A DNA stretch of 64,000 nucleotides. It comes from Chryseobacterium gambrini (lineage in GTDB: Bacteria; Bacteroidota; Bacteroidia; Flavobacteriales; Weeksellaceae). The DNA lies in contig NZ_FTOV01000004.1 in NCBI RefSeq assembly GCF_900156825.1, forward strand, positions 248,001 to 312,000, given 5' to 3'. Position numbers and translations under genes: made by a program. Shown piece after piece: positions 17,224 to 26,374 of the stretch. Positions within the stretch are counted from its first letter, which is position 1; each line of letters opens with the position of its first letter. The notes under the pieces are model-generated. The model searched no databases. It saw only the letters and a program-made list of their open reading frames with translations, and was not told the DNA's origin.

Positions 17224-18330
17224 ATGAACAGCATCTGGGAACTTGAAACTTTTTACAGAAAACGCGAGGTTATTATTATCGGAGCCGGTTTTACGGGACT
17301 TTGGACGGCAATCTCCATTAAAGAAAAATATCCCGGAAAATCTGTTTTGATCATTGAACGAAATTCTGTTCCGATGGGTGCTTCCACGAGAAATGCAGGA
17401 TTTGCGTGTTTTGGAAGTTTAACGGAAATAATTGCCGATTCTGAAAAAATGGGTTGGAAAAAAACACTAGACCTTGTAAAGATGAGGTTTGACGGTTTGC
17501 AGAAAATTCAGCATTATTTTAAAAATTCTGAAATAGATTTTGATCTGAATGGCGGTTTTGAAATTCTTAACCATGATGAGCCTTTACAAAAGTTGGATGA
17601 AGTGAATCAAAAGCTGAAATCCATTACCAATATTGAAGAAACCTATTTTTTAAGCCAGTATAAAATTCAGGAATTCGGTTTGGGAAAATCTCAATATCTG
17701 ATTGAAAATCCGTGTGAAGGAAGTCTTCATTCCGGGAAACTCCTTCAAAAATTACTTGAAAAGTGTCACGAATTAAAAGTTGAATTTCTTTTCGGAACAG
17801 AAGCTGAAAATATCACGGAACATTCAGATGAAATTGAAGTTCATCTTTCAAAAAATCTTTCTGTGAAGGCAGATCAGTTAATACACTGTACGAATGCTTT
17901 TGCTTCAAGATTTTTAGACAAGGAAGAAATTATTCCGGCTCGAGGACAGATTATTCTAACGGAACCGATTGAACATCTGAAATTAAAAGGGACATTTCAT
18001 TATGATGAAGGTTTTTATTATTTCAGAAATCTCGGAAACCGAATTTTATTGGGAGGCGGAAGAAATCAGGATTTTAAAACAGAAGAAACCACATCTTTTG
18101 AAACCACAGAATTTTTGCAAAATCATCTTGAAAATTTTTTGAAAGAAGTCATTTTACCCAATCAGCATGTTGAAATCGCTCATCGCTGGTCAGGAATTAT
18201 GGCAATGGGAACCGAAAAAACACCGATTGTAAAACAGCTTTCAGAAAGACAGTTTTGCGCAGTCCGTCTTTCAGGAATGGGCGTTGCATTGGCTCCGAAA
18301 ATCGGGGAGATTGTAGCGGAAATGATTTAA
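17224..18330 (+). CDS. FAD-dependent oxidoreductase (DAO family)
   Basis: 368 residues, cytoplasmic. The N-terminal dinucleotide-binding motif IIGAGFTGLWTA (about residues 18-29) and the acidic end of the second strand (LIIERNSVPMGAST) are those of D-amino-acid-oxidase-type enzymes (PF01266). NAGFACFGS follows the adenine loop and a C-terminal RWSGIMAMGTEKTPIV ... RLSGMGVALAPKIG closes the FAD site. Glycine/sarcosine oxidases, YgaF-like hydroxyglutarate oxidases and TrmC-like domains share this layout; nothing in the sequence picks one. The next small gene starts 13 bp after the stop, so they may be cotranscribed. Confidence 0.88.
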   Translation: MNSIWELETFYRKREVIIIGAGFTGLWTAISIKEKYPGKSVLIIERNSVPMGASTRNAGFACFGSLTEIIADSEKMGWKKTLDLVKMRFDGLQKIQHYFKNSEIDFDLNGGFEILNHDEPLQKLDEVNQKLKSITNIEETYFLSQYKIQEFGLGKSQYLIENPCEGSLHSGKLLQKLLEKCHELKVEFLFGTEAENITEHSDEIEVHLSKNLSVKADQLIHCTNAFASRFLDKEEIIPARGQIILTEPIEHLKLKGTFHYDEGFYYFRNLGNRILLGGGRNQDFKTEETTSFETTEFLQNHLENFLKEVILPNQHVEIAHRWSGIMAMGTEKTPIVKQLSERQFCAVRLSGMGVALAPKIGEIVAEMI

Positions 18331-18343
18331 ATAAAAGTATTTA

Positions 18344-18829
18344 ATGAAATATTTACCTTTCGAACATTTAATTTATCAAACTAATCTATCAGAAAAAGAG
18401 GTTATTGTGAAACTTTCTGATTATATGCAGACAAAGAGAAACCGTTTTAAATTTAATGGCAATCCAACGAAAGAATACGAAGGTTTTATCAACGGAAATA
18501 GTTTTGAAATTAACCGAATTATAAAAAACAGAAATTCTTTTCTTCCGCAAATAACAGGAACAATTCAAAGAAATAATAATGAAACTCAAATCGAAGTTAA
18601 AATGCGGTTGGATTGGACTGTGTTTGGATTTTTATTGTTTTGGTGCTCGTTAGTAATATTTTTTTTAATTATGACTCTTACACAGAGTGAAATTTCTACA
18701 GATATTTTACTTCCTTTTTTTATGTTGTTATTTGCATATCTTTTAACAATGTTAGGTTTCAAGATTGAAAGTAAAAGATCTAAGAAAGATCTGGAAAAAA
18801 TGCTCGCAGCCAAAATAATTAAGAAATAA
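18344..18829 (+). CDS. Hypothetical protein with two membrane helices
   Basis: 161 residues, not recognised. A soluble N-terminal half of about 85 residues (basic, with RFKFNGNPTKEYEGFING) is followed by two hydrophobic helices (VFGFLLFWCSLVIFFLIMTL and LLPFFMLLFAYLLTMLGF) joined by a short loop, then a lysine-rich tail (KSKRSKKDLEKMLAAKI). The orientation is probably both ends in the cytoplasm. It starts 13 bp after the FAD oxidoreductase stop and converges on the small gene at 18876. Confidence 0.65.
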   Translation: MKYLPFEHLIYQTNLSEKEVIVKLSDYMQTKRNRFKFNGNPTKEYEGFINGNSFEINRIIKNRNSFLPQITGTIQRNNNETQIEVKMRLDWTVFGFLLFWCSLVIFFLIMTLTQSEISTDILLPFFMLLFAYLLTMLGFKIESKRSKKDLEKMLAAKIIKK

Positions 18830-18875
18830 TAGTTTTCTGAATTAATGTTAAAGATTTTCCCACCAATTAAAAACA

Positions 18876-19130
18876 TCATAGGTTATTTTTTTCTGAATTG
18901 AATTCATCTAAAGACAGACCATAACTTACACAGAGTTCCCATTCTATAATTGCTTTCAGCTTATCATATTCAGCTTCTTTTTCCAATTGTTGTAATAACT
19001 TTTCTGCAAAGTGCATAAGAGATTTTTTAGAAGCACTGGCAATTAAATTCATCGAGTAAAGAAATTTGTTTAATAGAATCAACCTGCTATTATGCTCGTT
19101 GATTATGAAATTCATTTCATTTTTATTCAT
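18876..19130 (-). CDS. Small hypothetical protein (84 aa)
   Basis: 84 residues, predicted all-helical, no signal or membrane segment. The start could be the first ATG or the second one five codons later (MNKNEMNFI). The C-terminal half (KLLQQLEKEAEYDKLKAIIEWE) is amphipathic and charged. It is transcribed divergently from prfB. Not recognised; the main support is an open frame between flanking genes. Confidence 0.5.
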   Translation of the reverse strand: MNKNEMNFIINEHNSRLILLNKFLYSMNLIASASKKSLMHFAEKLLQQLEKEAEYDKLKAIIEWELCVSYGLSLDEFNSEKNNL

Positions 19131-19203
19131 ATAATATCACCTGGAGTAAATATAACTAAAAATGACGTTTATGACTAATTTTCTTTACTCATAATTTTAT
19201 CCG

Positions 19204-19211
19204 TATTTTTG
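19204..19211 (+). promoter_or_regulatory. -7 box (TATTTTTG) of prfB
   Basis: Matches TAnnTTTG exactly and ends 16 nt before the GTG start, giving a leader of about 10 nt. A -33 TTTG at standard spacing is not visible. Confidence 0.5.
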
Positions 19212-19227
19212 CAAAAAATAAACAATC

Positions 19228-20340
19228 GTGATTAACAGCGACCAGATAAAAGAAATTCAGTCAAGAATTGATGATTTACATAAATATCTTCAGATCGATA
19301 AAAAGAAGATAGAAATTTCTAATGATGATGAAAAAACGGCAGCTCCTGAGTTTTGGGACAATCCTAAAGAAGCAGAAGGATTTCTGAAACAGCTCCGTTC
19401 CAAAAAGAAATGGGTAGAAGCGTATGATGAAATCAATACCCAGTTTGAAGATCTACAGGTTTTGGCAGAATTTGCCAAAGAAGATCCGGATTCTGAGAAA
19501 GAACTGGACGAAACCTTCCCTCAACTGGTTGAAAAAATCGAAGACTTAGAGTTCAAAAATATGCTTTCCAATGAAGGAGATGAGCTTTCAGCCGTTTTAC
19601 AGATTACAGCGGGAGCAGGAGGAACAGAAAGCTGCGACTGGGCTTCGATGTTGATGAGAATGTACACGATGTGGTCGGAAAAACAGGGCTATAAGATCCG
19701 TGAACTGAATTTTCAGGAAGGGGATGTTGCGGGAGTAAAAACCGTAACGCTGGAAATTGAAGGAGAGTTTGCGTTTGGCTATTTACGTGGAGAAAACGGA
19801 GTTCACCGACTGGTAAGAATTTCGCCTTTCGATTCCAATGCGAAGCGTCATACGAGTTTCGTTTCGGTGTATGTATATCCTTTGGTGGATGATACGATTG
19901 AAATCAACATCAATCCTGCCGATATTTCATTCGAAACCATGAGATCTTCCGGAGCAGGAGGTCAGAACGTAAACAAGGTAGAAACGGCGGTTCGTCTTCG
20001 TCACGCACCTACAGGAATCATCATTGAAAACTCAGAATCGCGTTCCCAGCTTCAGAATAAGGAAAAAGCAATGCAGTTGCTTCGTTCCCGATTATACGAA
20101 ATGGAACTGGAAGAGCGTATGAAAGCCCGTAACGAGATCGAAGCCAATAAAATGAAGATCGAGTGGGGAAGCCAGATCCGAAACTACGTTATGCATCCTT
20201 ATAAACTGGTAAAAGATGTCCGTTCCGGATACGAAACTTCAGATGTGGATTCTGTGATGAACGGAAACATCACTCCGTTCCTGAAAGCTTTCCTGATGGC
20301 GGATGGGACGGCGGTTTCAGACAATGATATGGAATTGTAA
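19228..20340 (+). CDS. prfB: Peptide chain release factor 2
   Basis: 370 residues; recognises UGA and UAA and triggers peptide release. The anticodon-like tripeptide SPF (in [12 protein letters not shown]) marks RF2 rather than RF1, and [11 protein letters not shown] holds the GGQ that reaches the peptidyl transferase centre. The start is GTG ([10 protein letters not shown]); no nearer start gives the full N-terminal helical domain. The reading frame is continuous through [10 protein letters not shown], the place where many bacteria carry an in-frame UGA with a programmed +1 frameshift, so this gene lacks that autoregulation. It is followed by a DedA gene 84 bp on with its own -7 box. Confidence 0.97.
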   Translation: MINSDQIKEIQSRIDDLHKYLQIDKKKIEISNDDEKTAAPEFWDNPKEAEGFLKQLRSKKKWVEAYDEINTQFEDLQVLAEFAKEDPDSEKELDETFPQLVEKIEDLEFKNMLSNEGDELSAVLQITAGAGGTESCDWASMLMRMYTMWSEKQGYKIRELNFQEGDVAGVKTVTLEIEGEFAFGYLRGENGVHRLVRISPFDSNAKRHTSFVSVYVYPLVDDTIEININPADISFETMRSSGAGGQNVNKVETAVRLRHAPTGIIIENSESRSQLQNKEKAMQLLRSRLYEMELEERMKARNEIEANKMKIEWGSQIRNYVMHPYKLVKDVRSGYETSDVDSVMNGNITPFLKAFLMADGTAVSDNDMEL

Positions 20341-20400
20341 CAGGATGTTTAAATTTCGTTAAAATCTTATAATAAATTTCCGATTGACGTTTATTAATCC

Positions 20401-20408
20401 TATTTTTG
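20401..20408 (+). promoter_or_regulatory. -7 box (TATTTTTG) of the dedA-like gene
   Basis: Exact TAnnTTTG match ending 16 nt before the ATG at 20425; TTGACG lies 14 nt upstream of the box. Implies a separate promoter after prfB. Confidence 0.45.
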
Positions 20409-20424
20409 CTACTTATCAAAATGT

Positions 20425-21132
20425 ATGGAAGATTTCAATAGCTGGAAAGATTTATTAAACCCTGAGTTTTATATCAAGCTTGGAGGATTTTGGCTCATTC
20501 TGTTTATCATTTTCGCCGAAACAGGTCTTTTTGTAGGATTTTTTTTACCGGGCGATTCATTGCTTTTCGTTTCGGGGATTTATTCAATTGATATCATCAG
20601 AGAGACTTTCGGCTCCACAGGGAGCGATTTTTTCGATACATTTATTTTAGCGGCATCTGTAGCTTTAGCGGCAATTGTTGGAAATGAAGTAGGCTATTAT
20701 TTCGGAAGAAAAACAGGTTCTGCTTTGTATAAAAAGCAGGATACATGGTTGTTTAAAAAGAAATATCTTTATCAGGCGCATGATTTTTTCGAGAAAAACG
20801 GAGCTTTGGCAATTATCATGGCGAGATTTTTACCGGTGGTAAGAACATTCACCCCGATCGTTGCAGGAATCGTAAAGATGGATAAAAAGGCATTTTTAAG
20901 AGATAATGTTATCGGAGCGGTTCTCTGGTCGTTTTTATTGATTTTTGCAGGACATTATCTGGACAAATTATTCATCGATCAGTTTGGAATTGATCTTAAG
21001 AAAAAATTAGAACTGATTATTATTGTGATTGTTCTGATAACAACAGTTCCGGTTATTATCAAATTTTTATTCGGAAAGAAACAGGATTTCTCCAAGTATG
21101 AAAATCATAATTTTGATGAAGACGAAAAATAA
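20425..21132 (+). CDS. DedA family membrane protein
   Basis: 235 residues with about five membrane helices. The conserved core is present: ETGLFVGFFLPGDSLLFVSG (re-entrant segment with the acidic ETG and PGD), GNEVGYYFGRKTG, and FLPVVRTFTPIVAGI carrying the key Arg, followed by the GAVLWSFLLIFAGHYL helix. DedA proteins are needed for envelope integrity and polyprenyl-phosphate or phospholipid recycling; which lipid this one moves is unknown. An ATG four bases upstream is out of frame; the chosen ATG gives MEDFNSWKDLLNP. It ends just before a strong terminator. Confidence 0.93.
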   Translation: MEDFNSWKDLLNPEFYIKLGGFWLILFIIFAETGLFVGFFLPGDSLLFVSGIYSIDIIRETFGSTGSDFFDTFILAASVALAAIVGNEVGYYFGRKTGSALYKKQDTWLFKKKYLYQAHDFFEKNGALAIIMARFLPVVRTFTPIVAGIVKMDKKAFLRDNVIGAVLWSFLLIFAGHYLDKLFIDQFGIDLKKKLELIIIVIVLITTVPVIIKFLFGKKQDFSKYENHNFDEDEK

Positions 21133-21155
21133 AAAAGTACTTTTAAAATAGATCT

Positions 21156-21184
21156 AACCCGTTCGTTTGAGCGGGTTGTTTTTT
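21156..21184 (+). terminator. Terminator after the dedA-like gene
   Basis: A nine-pair stem (AACCCGTTC / GAGCGGGTT, one G-U) with a GTTT loop and a T-rich tail of six T after one G. It lies 23 bp past the stop. Confidence 0.88.
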
Positions 21185-21267
21185 GCGATATATTTAAGAT
21201 TCATCCTTCTTGGCAAATACAGAAGCACGAAAAGCCAACCTCAAAATCCAAATTCTGATTTCAGAAA

Positions 21268-22140
21268 CTAATCTTTAATCCATTCTAGGATATTAGGATA
21301 AATAATGCTGTCTCTTTTCTTTCTGCTAAAAAATCTCGGCACATGACCTGTATTTTCCATAAAAATAAACTTATGAGGGACATTTTGAGCCGTTAAAGCA
21401 GAATCTAAAGCAATACCCTGTTTCGGGCTGACTAAGAAATCCTGATTTCCCTGAAAATGAAGGGTCGGAACATTCGAAATATGGGCAATCGGACTGGCTT
21501 TTTTAAATTCTTCCGATAAATTTTTTCGCAGAAATTTCGTTCCCACCACTTTTTGGATGGTCGGTGAAGAATATTTGGAGTAAAATGAATTGAGATATTC
21601 CGGAGAATAAAAATCTGTCGGTCCGCTTAAGGAAATGATCTTTTTTACTTTATCAGGATTTTGATAGCCATACAGCAAAGCAAGATGACCTCCCGCACTT
21701 TCTCCTAAAAGGATATAATTGTTGGGTTGAAGCTCCGCTTTCTGCGCCAGTTCGTTGAATTTGGCAATCACCGAGTTGATGTCTTCAAGCTGTTCCCGGT
21801 ACGTGATTTTTTTTGATTTTGAAACCAGCCGGTAATTCATATTAATACTCGGAATATTATTTTTAAAGAGCATTTTCTGGATCTGGATCATGTGTTCTTT
21901 TTTGCCCAAAGTCCATGCTCCGCCATGAATTAATAAGACAACCGGAGAATTTTCAGGATAATCTGAAGGAAGAAAAATGTCTGCTTTCTGCCTTTTATGT
22001 TCGCCATATTTCAGATTGTAAATTTTCTGTTCGTTATTCGTTCCCACCCAGACTTTAAATTTTCTCGTATTGCATGAAGTCAGAATAAAGCCAATTAACC
22101 CTAAAACAAAGAAATGATAACGAAGAATCAGCTTTTTCAT
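21268..22140 (-). CDS. Alpha/beta-hydrolase fold esterase, lipoprotein
   Basis: 290 residues. Lipobox ILTSC near residue 23 predicts a lipid-anchored envelope protein. LLIHGGAWTLG is the oxyanion-hole HGG of the hormone-sensitive-lipase/acetyl-esterase group (BD-FAE or carboxylesterase type), ILLGESAGGHLALLYG carries the nucleophile Ser, and the catalytic His is in ENTGHVPRFF; the acid is probably Asp in GNQDFLVS. It likely hydrolyses ester bonds of acylated sugars or small esters outside the cytoplasm. The gene stands alone and converges with the dedA-like gene. Confidence 0.88.
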   Translation of the reverse strand: MKKLILRYHFFVLGLIGFILTSCNTRKFKVWVGTNNEQKIYNLKYGEHKRQKADIFLPSDYPENSPVVLLIHGGAWTLGKKEHMIQIQKMLFKNNIPSINMNYRLVSKSKKITYREQLEDINSVIAKFNELAQKAELQPNNYILLGESAGGHLALLYGYQNPDKVKKIISLSGPTDFYSPEYLNSFYSKYSSPTIQKVVGTKFLRKNLSEEFKKASPIAHISNVPTLHFQGNQDFLVSPKQGIALDSALTAQNVPHKFIFMENTGHVPRFFSRKKRDSIIYPNILEWIKD

Positions 22141-22202
22141 AGAATAAATGTACAGAAAATTAGAATTTAAAAATTAATAATACCAGAAATTTTTATTTTT
22201 TG

Positions 22203-22640
22203 TTATGAGTTCCACTCCATATATCCGAAAAGAAAATGGTTGTTTTCACACAATAAAGTTTTTCCTCCCGAAGCAAATAAACTTTCTCCCCGAAACCATG
22301 TTTCGTAAATAATTTCTTCAGGAGAATATTCTTTACTGCATTTTTTACAAAAAATTGAATGAAAATCTTTGCGAATCATTACTTTAATTGAAAAAGATTG
22401 TACATATTGATTTTTTTCTGCAAAATCAATATCTGTTTTTGCTTCCGAAAGTAATTTCCGTAAACGGGTGATATTTTGATATTCAATATGTCTTGGGGCA
22501 TCATGAGGTAATTTTTTGCAATACTTATGATAGATTTCCATTTCATCATCATAAACTTCTATCAGCTTTTCAGTTTCAATCTTCACTTTTGAAACAACTT
22601 CATTGCTGGTGTTTTTTACATCGAATGTATAGTATATCAT
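22203..22640 (-). CDS. Hypothetical protein with zinc-ribbon-like cysteines
   Basis: 145 residues, not recognised. The N-terminal half is charged and helical. The C-terminal third contains FCKKCSKEYSPEEI and LLCENNHFLFG, giving CxxC and CxxxH pairs about 35 residues apart, which would make a small treble-clef or zinc-ribbon site. No signal peptide or membrane helix. It is 62 bp upstream of the esterase gene on the same strand and could share its message. Confidence 0.6.
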   Translation of the reverse strand: MIYYTFDVKNTSNEVVSKVKIETEKLIEVYDDEMEIYHKYCKKLPHDAPRHIEYQNITRLRKLLSEAKTDIDFAEKNQYVQSFSIKVMIRKDFHSIFCKKCSKEYSPEEIIYETWFRGESLFASGGKTLLCENNHFLFGYMEWNS

Positions 22641-22841
22641 TGTAATATTTTGATTTTAAAGGCTGAAATTAGAATTCGCCTTGTACGTTTCATGGTATTT
22701 TTTGATGATTATTACGAATATACAAATTATGAGGAATACAATTTGATATACAGATTTTAAAATAATTAATCTTGATTAACTAAGCGATAAATAAGTTTAA
22801 ATAAAGCTCGGTCAGTCATGTGAAAAACCGAATTAAATAAT

Positions 22842-22849
22842 TATTTTTG
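22842..22849 (+). promoter_or_regulatory. -7 box (TATTTTTG) of the DUF808 gene
   Basis: Exact TAnnTTTG match 35 nt before the ATG at 22885; no TTTG seen at the -33 position. Confidence 0.45.
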
Positions 22850-22884
22850 CCCTTTAACAAACATTAAAAAAATATTAAAATTTT

Positions 22885-23784
22885 ATGGCATCTGGTTTTT
22901 TTGCGATCTTGGATGATATTGCTGCATTAATGGATGATGTGGCGGTTACAAGTAAAATAGCAACTCAGAAAACAGCTGGAATCTTAGGCGACGATCTTGC
23001 TGTAAACGCTGAAAAAGCGACTGGTTTTCTTTCGTCTAGAGAACTTCCTGTTTTGTGGGCAATCACAAAAGGATCATTCATTAATAAGCTCATCATTCTT
23101 CCGATTGTTTTCGTTCTGAACTGGCTGTATCCACCTGCGATTAATTATGTTTTAATTTTAGGAGGTTTATATCTTGCTTTTGAAGGCGTGGAAAAGATTA
23201 TAGAGTTTCTGTTTCACAGGGATAAAAAAGGGCATGAAGTGGTAGAAGAAGTGGAGGAGAAGAATACCAATTCTGAAGAAACGGAAAAGGCAAAGATCAA
23301 GTCTGCAATTACTACGGATTTTATTCTGTCTATTGAAATTGTAATTATTGCTTTGGGAACAGTGCTGGAAGAAAGTCATCCTTTTATTACCCAGATTCTG
23401 GTAACCTCATTGGTGGCTTTTATTGCAACAGTAGGTGTTTACGGAATTGTAGCTTTAATTGTAAGAATGGATGATGCGGGATTTAAACTGATCAGAAAGA
23501 GTAACGATAAAGGAATTATCGGAAAACTGGGACATCTTCTTGTAAAAGCACTTCCAATAGTTATTAAAGCTTTAGGAGTAATTGGAACCATTGCCCTGAT
23601 TATGGTTGCCGGAGGAATTTTTGCACACCGAATAGAGTATTTCCACCATATTCTACCGTCATGGTCTTCAGATAAAATGCTTACGGTTCTTAAAGAAGTG
23701 ATTCTGGGACTTGGAGGAGGATTGCTTGCCGTGGCTGTTTTCACCATTGGAAAAGCTTTGTTTTCTTTAGTAAAACGTGCATAG
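22885..23784 (+). CDS. DUF808 family inner-membrane protein (YedI-like)
   Basis: 299 residues. The N-terminus ASGFFAILDDIAALMDD followed by TSKIATQKTAGILGDDLAVN is diagnostic of DUF808. About six membrane helices follow, with a charged cytoplasmic loop rich in Glu and Lys in the middle (residues 112-142) and conserved-looking FIATVGVYGIVALIVRMDD. Function in the family is unknown; it has its own promoter and is flanked by a strong terminator, so it is monocistronic. Confidence 0.93.
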   Translation: MASGFFAILDDIAALMDDVAVTSKIATQKTAGILGDDLAVNAEKATGFLSSRELPVLWAITKGSFINKLIILPIVFVLNWLYPPAINYVLILGGLYLAFEGVEKIIEFLFHRDKKGHEVVEEVEEKNTNSEETEKAKIKSAITTDFILSIEIVIIALGTVLEESHPFITQILVTSLVAFIATVGVYGIVALIVRMDDAGFKLIRKSNDKGIIGKLGHLLVKALPIVIKALGVIGTIALIMVAGGIFAHRIEYFHHILPSWSSDKMLTVLKEVILGLGGGLLAVAVFTIGKALFSLVKRA

Positions 23785-23806
23785 AAAATTGATCGATAAT
23801 AGTAAA

Positions 23807-23839
23807 AATTCGCGGCTTCGTAGAAGCCGCGAATTTTTT
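23807..23839 (+). terminator. Terminator after the DUF808 gene
   Basis: Perfect 13-bp stem AATTCGCGGCTTC / GAAGCCGCGAATT with a 3-nt loop, followed by T. The A tract on the other side could make it work for the minus strand as well. Confidence 0.92.
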
Positions 23840-23861
23840 ATTTCGAAGATAATTTAATTAC

Positions 23862-24212
23862 CTAGTTCAGATCATAATTCATGATCACCAGTCGCAGGAT
23901 AAAATGTACATAATCCTGGTCTGCATTTTTTCTGTTGATCAGATGGTTTTTATATTCATAGGATTTCAGGACAGAAAGCAGTTGTCTGTAAGTCTCCAGA
24001 TCTTCGTTTTTGATCTTTACCCTCATATTTCCGTCTCTTCTTTCTACGATTTTGTCATCCAGCGTTCTTACTTTAAATAAAACCTCGCATGATTTTTTAG
24101 CAGGTCCGAAATATCTCTCAACAATATTAATTTTGAATGCATCAAAAGTAATCGTATTGAAAATAAGATTCGCCGTAGATTCTGGTGTATGGAGTTGAAG
24201 CTTGTAGTTCAT
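23862..24212 (-). CDS. Hypothetical protein (116 aa)
   Basis: 116 residues, not recognised. It looks soluble and mixed alpha/beta: beta-rich start (KLQLHTPESTANLIFNTITF), a central VKIKNEDLETYRQLLSVL helix and an HFILRLVIMNYDLN end. No signal peptide, membrane helix or cysteine motif. It sits between the DUF808 terminator and dnaJ on the minus strand, about 100 bp from dnaJ's stop, so it could be the last gene of the grpE-dnaJ message. Confidence 0.6.
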   Translation of the reverse strand: MNYKLQLHTPESTANLIFNTITFDAFKINIVERYFGPAKKSCEVLFKVRTLDDKIVERRDGNMRVKIKNEDLETYRQLLSVLKSYEYKNHLINRKNADQDYVHFILRLVIMNYDLN

Positions 24213-24312
24213 GAGAAATTTTTACAATAAGTACAATATGTACAGGTTTTTAATTTAAAGTAGTTTTAAAATTCAAAAAGAGACTTTTCAAAGAAAGCCT
24301 CTATAAATATAG

Positions 24313-25431
24313 TTAATTGAAAAGATCTTTCACCTTATCGAAGAAAGTTTTTTCTTTACCGGATGGTTCCGCAACCATTTCTCCGCTGTTCATTTGCTTT
24401 TCGAAGAAGTCTTTTTGATCTTTTGTCAGCTTTTGCGGAGTCCATACATTGATGTGGATAAACATATCACCTTTTCCGTAGCTGTCGATACTTGGAAGAC
24501 CTTTCCCTGCTAATCTCAGAATTTTTCCGGATTGCGTTCCTGCATCCACTGTAATTTTCACTTTTCCGCCAACGGTAGGAACCTCTTTTTTCGTTCCCAA
24601 AGCCGCTTCAGCAAATGAAATATACAATTCCTGATGAAGATTATCTCCTTCTCTTTTAATTACTTTATCAATTTCCTCTTCGATAATTACCAGTAAATCT
24701 CCCGGAATACCTCCAAAAGGAGCATCATTACCTTTTCCTCTTACATTTAACTGGATACCGTCTCTTGCACCGGCTGGAATATTAATCGTTACTTCCTCTT
24801 CATCTTTAATCAATCCCTGAGCATTGGCTCCCGCAGGAATTTTATCTGCCACTTTTCCGATTCCCTGACACGTTCCGCAGGTTGTCTGGGTCTGCATCTG
24901 TCCGAACATCGTATTCATTACCTTAAGCTGCACACCGGAACCGTTACAGGTAGGGCAGGTTTTTGAAGTGGCACCTTCTGCCATCTTCATTTTCTTTACT
25001 TTAATGGTTTTCTGCGTTCCGTTCACCATTTCATCAAGATTCAGCTTAATTCTGATTCTTAAATTAGAACCTTTTACCTGTTGACGACCACCGCCGCCAC
25101 CGCCAAATCCTCCGAAACCGCCACCGAAAATATCTCCAAACTGGTTGAAAATATCTTCCATGTTCATTCCGCCGCCGAAACCGCCTCCTCCGAAGCCTCC
25201 GTTTCCGCCCATTCCTGCGTGTCCGAACTGGTCGTATCGCGCACGCTTCTGTTCGTCGCTCAGAACTTCGTAAGCTTCTGCAGCTTCTTTAAATTTTTCT
25301 TCGGCATCTTTATCGCCCGGATTTTTATCAGGGTGATATTTAATGGCCATTTTACGGTATGCTTTCTTTATTTCGTCGGCTGATGCAGATTTGCTGATCT
25401 CAAGAACCTCGTAATAATCTCTTTTTGACAT
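24313..25431 (-). CDS. dnaJ: Chaperone DnaJ (Hsp40), flavobacterial two-repeat zinc form
   Basis: 372 residues. J domain at residues 1-70 with the HPD motif ([15 protein letters not shown]) that stimulates DnaK; a Gly/Phe-rich stretch at about 72-112; two C-terminal substrate-binding beta domains from about 118. The zinc region carries only two CxxCxGxG repeats (CPTCNGSG and CGTCQGIG) where E. coli DnaJ has four, so one of the two zinc centres is missing. I recall the same arrangement in other Flavobacteriia. It works with DnaK and GrpE, and grpE lies 74 bp upstream on the same strand. Confidence 0.97.
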   Translation of the reverse strand: MSKRDYYEVLEISKSASADEIKKAYRKMAIKYHPDKNPGDKDAEEKFKEAAEAYEVLSDEQKRARYDQFGHAGMGGNGGFGGGGFGGGMNMEDIFNQFGDIFGGGFGGFGGGGGGRQQVKGSNLRIRIKLNLDEMVNGTQKTIKVKKMKMAEGATSKTCPTCNGSGVQLKVMNTMFGQMQTQTTCGTCQGIGKVADKIPAGANAQGLIKDEEEVTINIPAGARDGIQLNVRGKGNDAPFGGIPGDLLVIIEEEIDKVIKREGDNLHQELYISFAEAALGTKKEVPTVGGKVKITVDAGTQSGKILRLAGKGLPSIDSYGKGDMFIHINVWTPQKLTKDQKDFFEKQMNSGEMVAEPSGKEKTFFDKVKDLFN

Positions 25432-25438
25432 CTTTATA

Positions 25439-25503
25439 TGAGTAATTAGTAATGAATAATGAGTAATATCAAAAATTGCTTATTACCCATCACTTATTGC
25501 TTA
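25439..25503. repeat. AT-rich imperfect repeat in the grpE-dnaJ spacer
   Basis: The spacer is built of short related blocks: GAGTAATTAGTAATGAATAA, AATGAGTAAT, then TTGCTTATTACCCATCACTT. The left half is roughly inverted in the right half, so it could form a weak long hairpin between the two genes. Confidence 0.4.
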
Positions 25504-25505
25504 TG

Positions 25506-26042
25506 TTAATTTCCTGTAACTACTTTTGCAAAACGGATCACTTTTTCTCCTAAAGTGTATCCTGTTTCAATAACATCCACGATTTTTCCTTTCAAATCTT
25601 CTGACGGAGCAGGAATCTGAGTGATCGCTTCGTGGAAATCCACATTAAAGCTGTCTCCCGCTTTTACTTCCATTGCTTTCAGTCCTTTTTCTGTCAGTTT
25701 ATTTTTGAATTTGTTGTAAATTAATTCAACACCTTGCAGATCAGCAGGATTTCCGTTCTTCGCAATTTCTTTAATTGCTCTTTCAAAATCGTCCAATACG
25801 CCAAGCATAGAAATCATCATATCCTGATTTGCATACTGGAAAAACTCCATTTTCTCTTTGCTTGTTCTTTTTTTATAATTTTCGAATTCTGCGTACAGTC
25901 TGATGTAACGATCCTTTTCTTCTGCCAAAAGTTCCTCTGCCGTAGGTTTTGCTGTCACATTTTCCTCAGTTGCCGCTTCGTTCTGAATATTCGTATCTTC
26001 TTGATTATTGATGCTTTCTTCGTTAATATCCTGATTTACCAT
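25506..26042 (-). CDS. grpE: Nucleotide exchange factor GrpE
   Basis: 178 residues. An acidic disordered N-terminus (about 1-35, Glu/Asn-rich) precedes the long helical dimerisation stalk (EKDRYIRLYAEFENYKKRTS) and the beta domain with the signature FHEAITQIPAPSEDLKGKIVD and ETGYTLGEKVIRFAKVVTG. It releases ADP from DnaK. First gene of a grpE-dnaJ pair on the minus strand; dnaK is not in this window. No heat-shock operator of the CIRCE type was seen upstream. Confidence 0.97.
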   Translation of the reverse strand: MVNQDINEESINNQEDTNIQNEAATEENVTAKPTAEELLAEEKDRYIRLYAEFENYKKRTSKEKMEFFQYANQDMMISMLGVLDDFERAIKEIAKNGNPADLQGVELIYNKFKNKLTEKGLKAMEVKAGDSFNVDFHEAITQIPAPSEDLKGKIVDVIETGYTLGEKVIRFAKVVTGN

Positions 26043-26250
26043 AATTCAATCTTTATTTTCCTTTTTATTCACAAACATTCTGCCAAAGAAAAAAGCGTGA
26101 CATTTCGTCAGATTTTGAGTATTTGTTGCAATTGAATAACGAGCGGCTAAAAACGTCTTTCCTCTGAAGGGAGGACAGAAATTTGTAAAAATTTTTTGAT
26201 GGTATGGTTTTAAATATTACTTAAAGTACAGTTGTTTTTCTTGTTTTTAA

Positions 26251-26374
26251 GAAGCTGTTTCCCGCTTTCCGCACTCGCTATTTTCTGTATTTTGGCTGCG
26301 GCAGCGAAGCTGCCGCAGCCAAAATACAGAAAATGAGCTCAGACAAAGCTCCAATCGGGGCTAGAATTGAAGTC
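26251..26374 (+). repeat. Palindromic shoulder element, copy 2 (26-bp perfect hairpin)
   Basis: Left shoulder GAAGCTGTTTCCCGCTTTCC then GCACTCGCT; perfect 26-bp arms at 26280-26305 and 26309-26334 around a GAA loop; right shoulder TGAGCTCAGACAAAGCT then CAATCGGGGCTA. It lies between the 5' end of grpE and the 3' end of the Nramp gene. The rest of the 605-bp gap 26043-26647 is AT-rich with no convincing gene. Confidence 0.85.
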
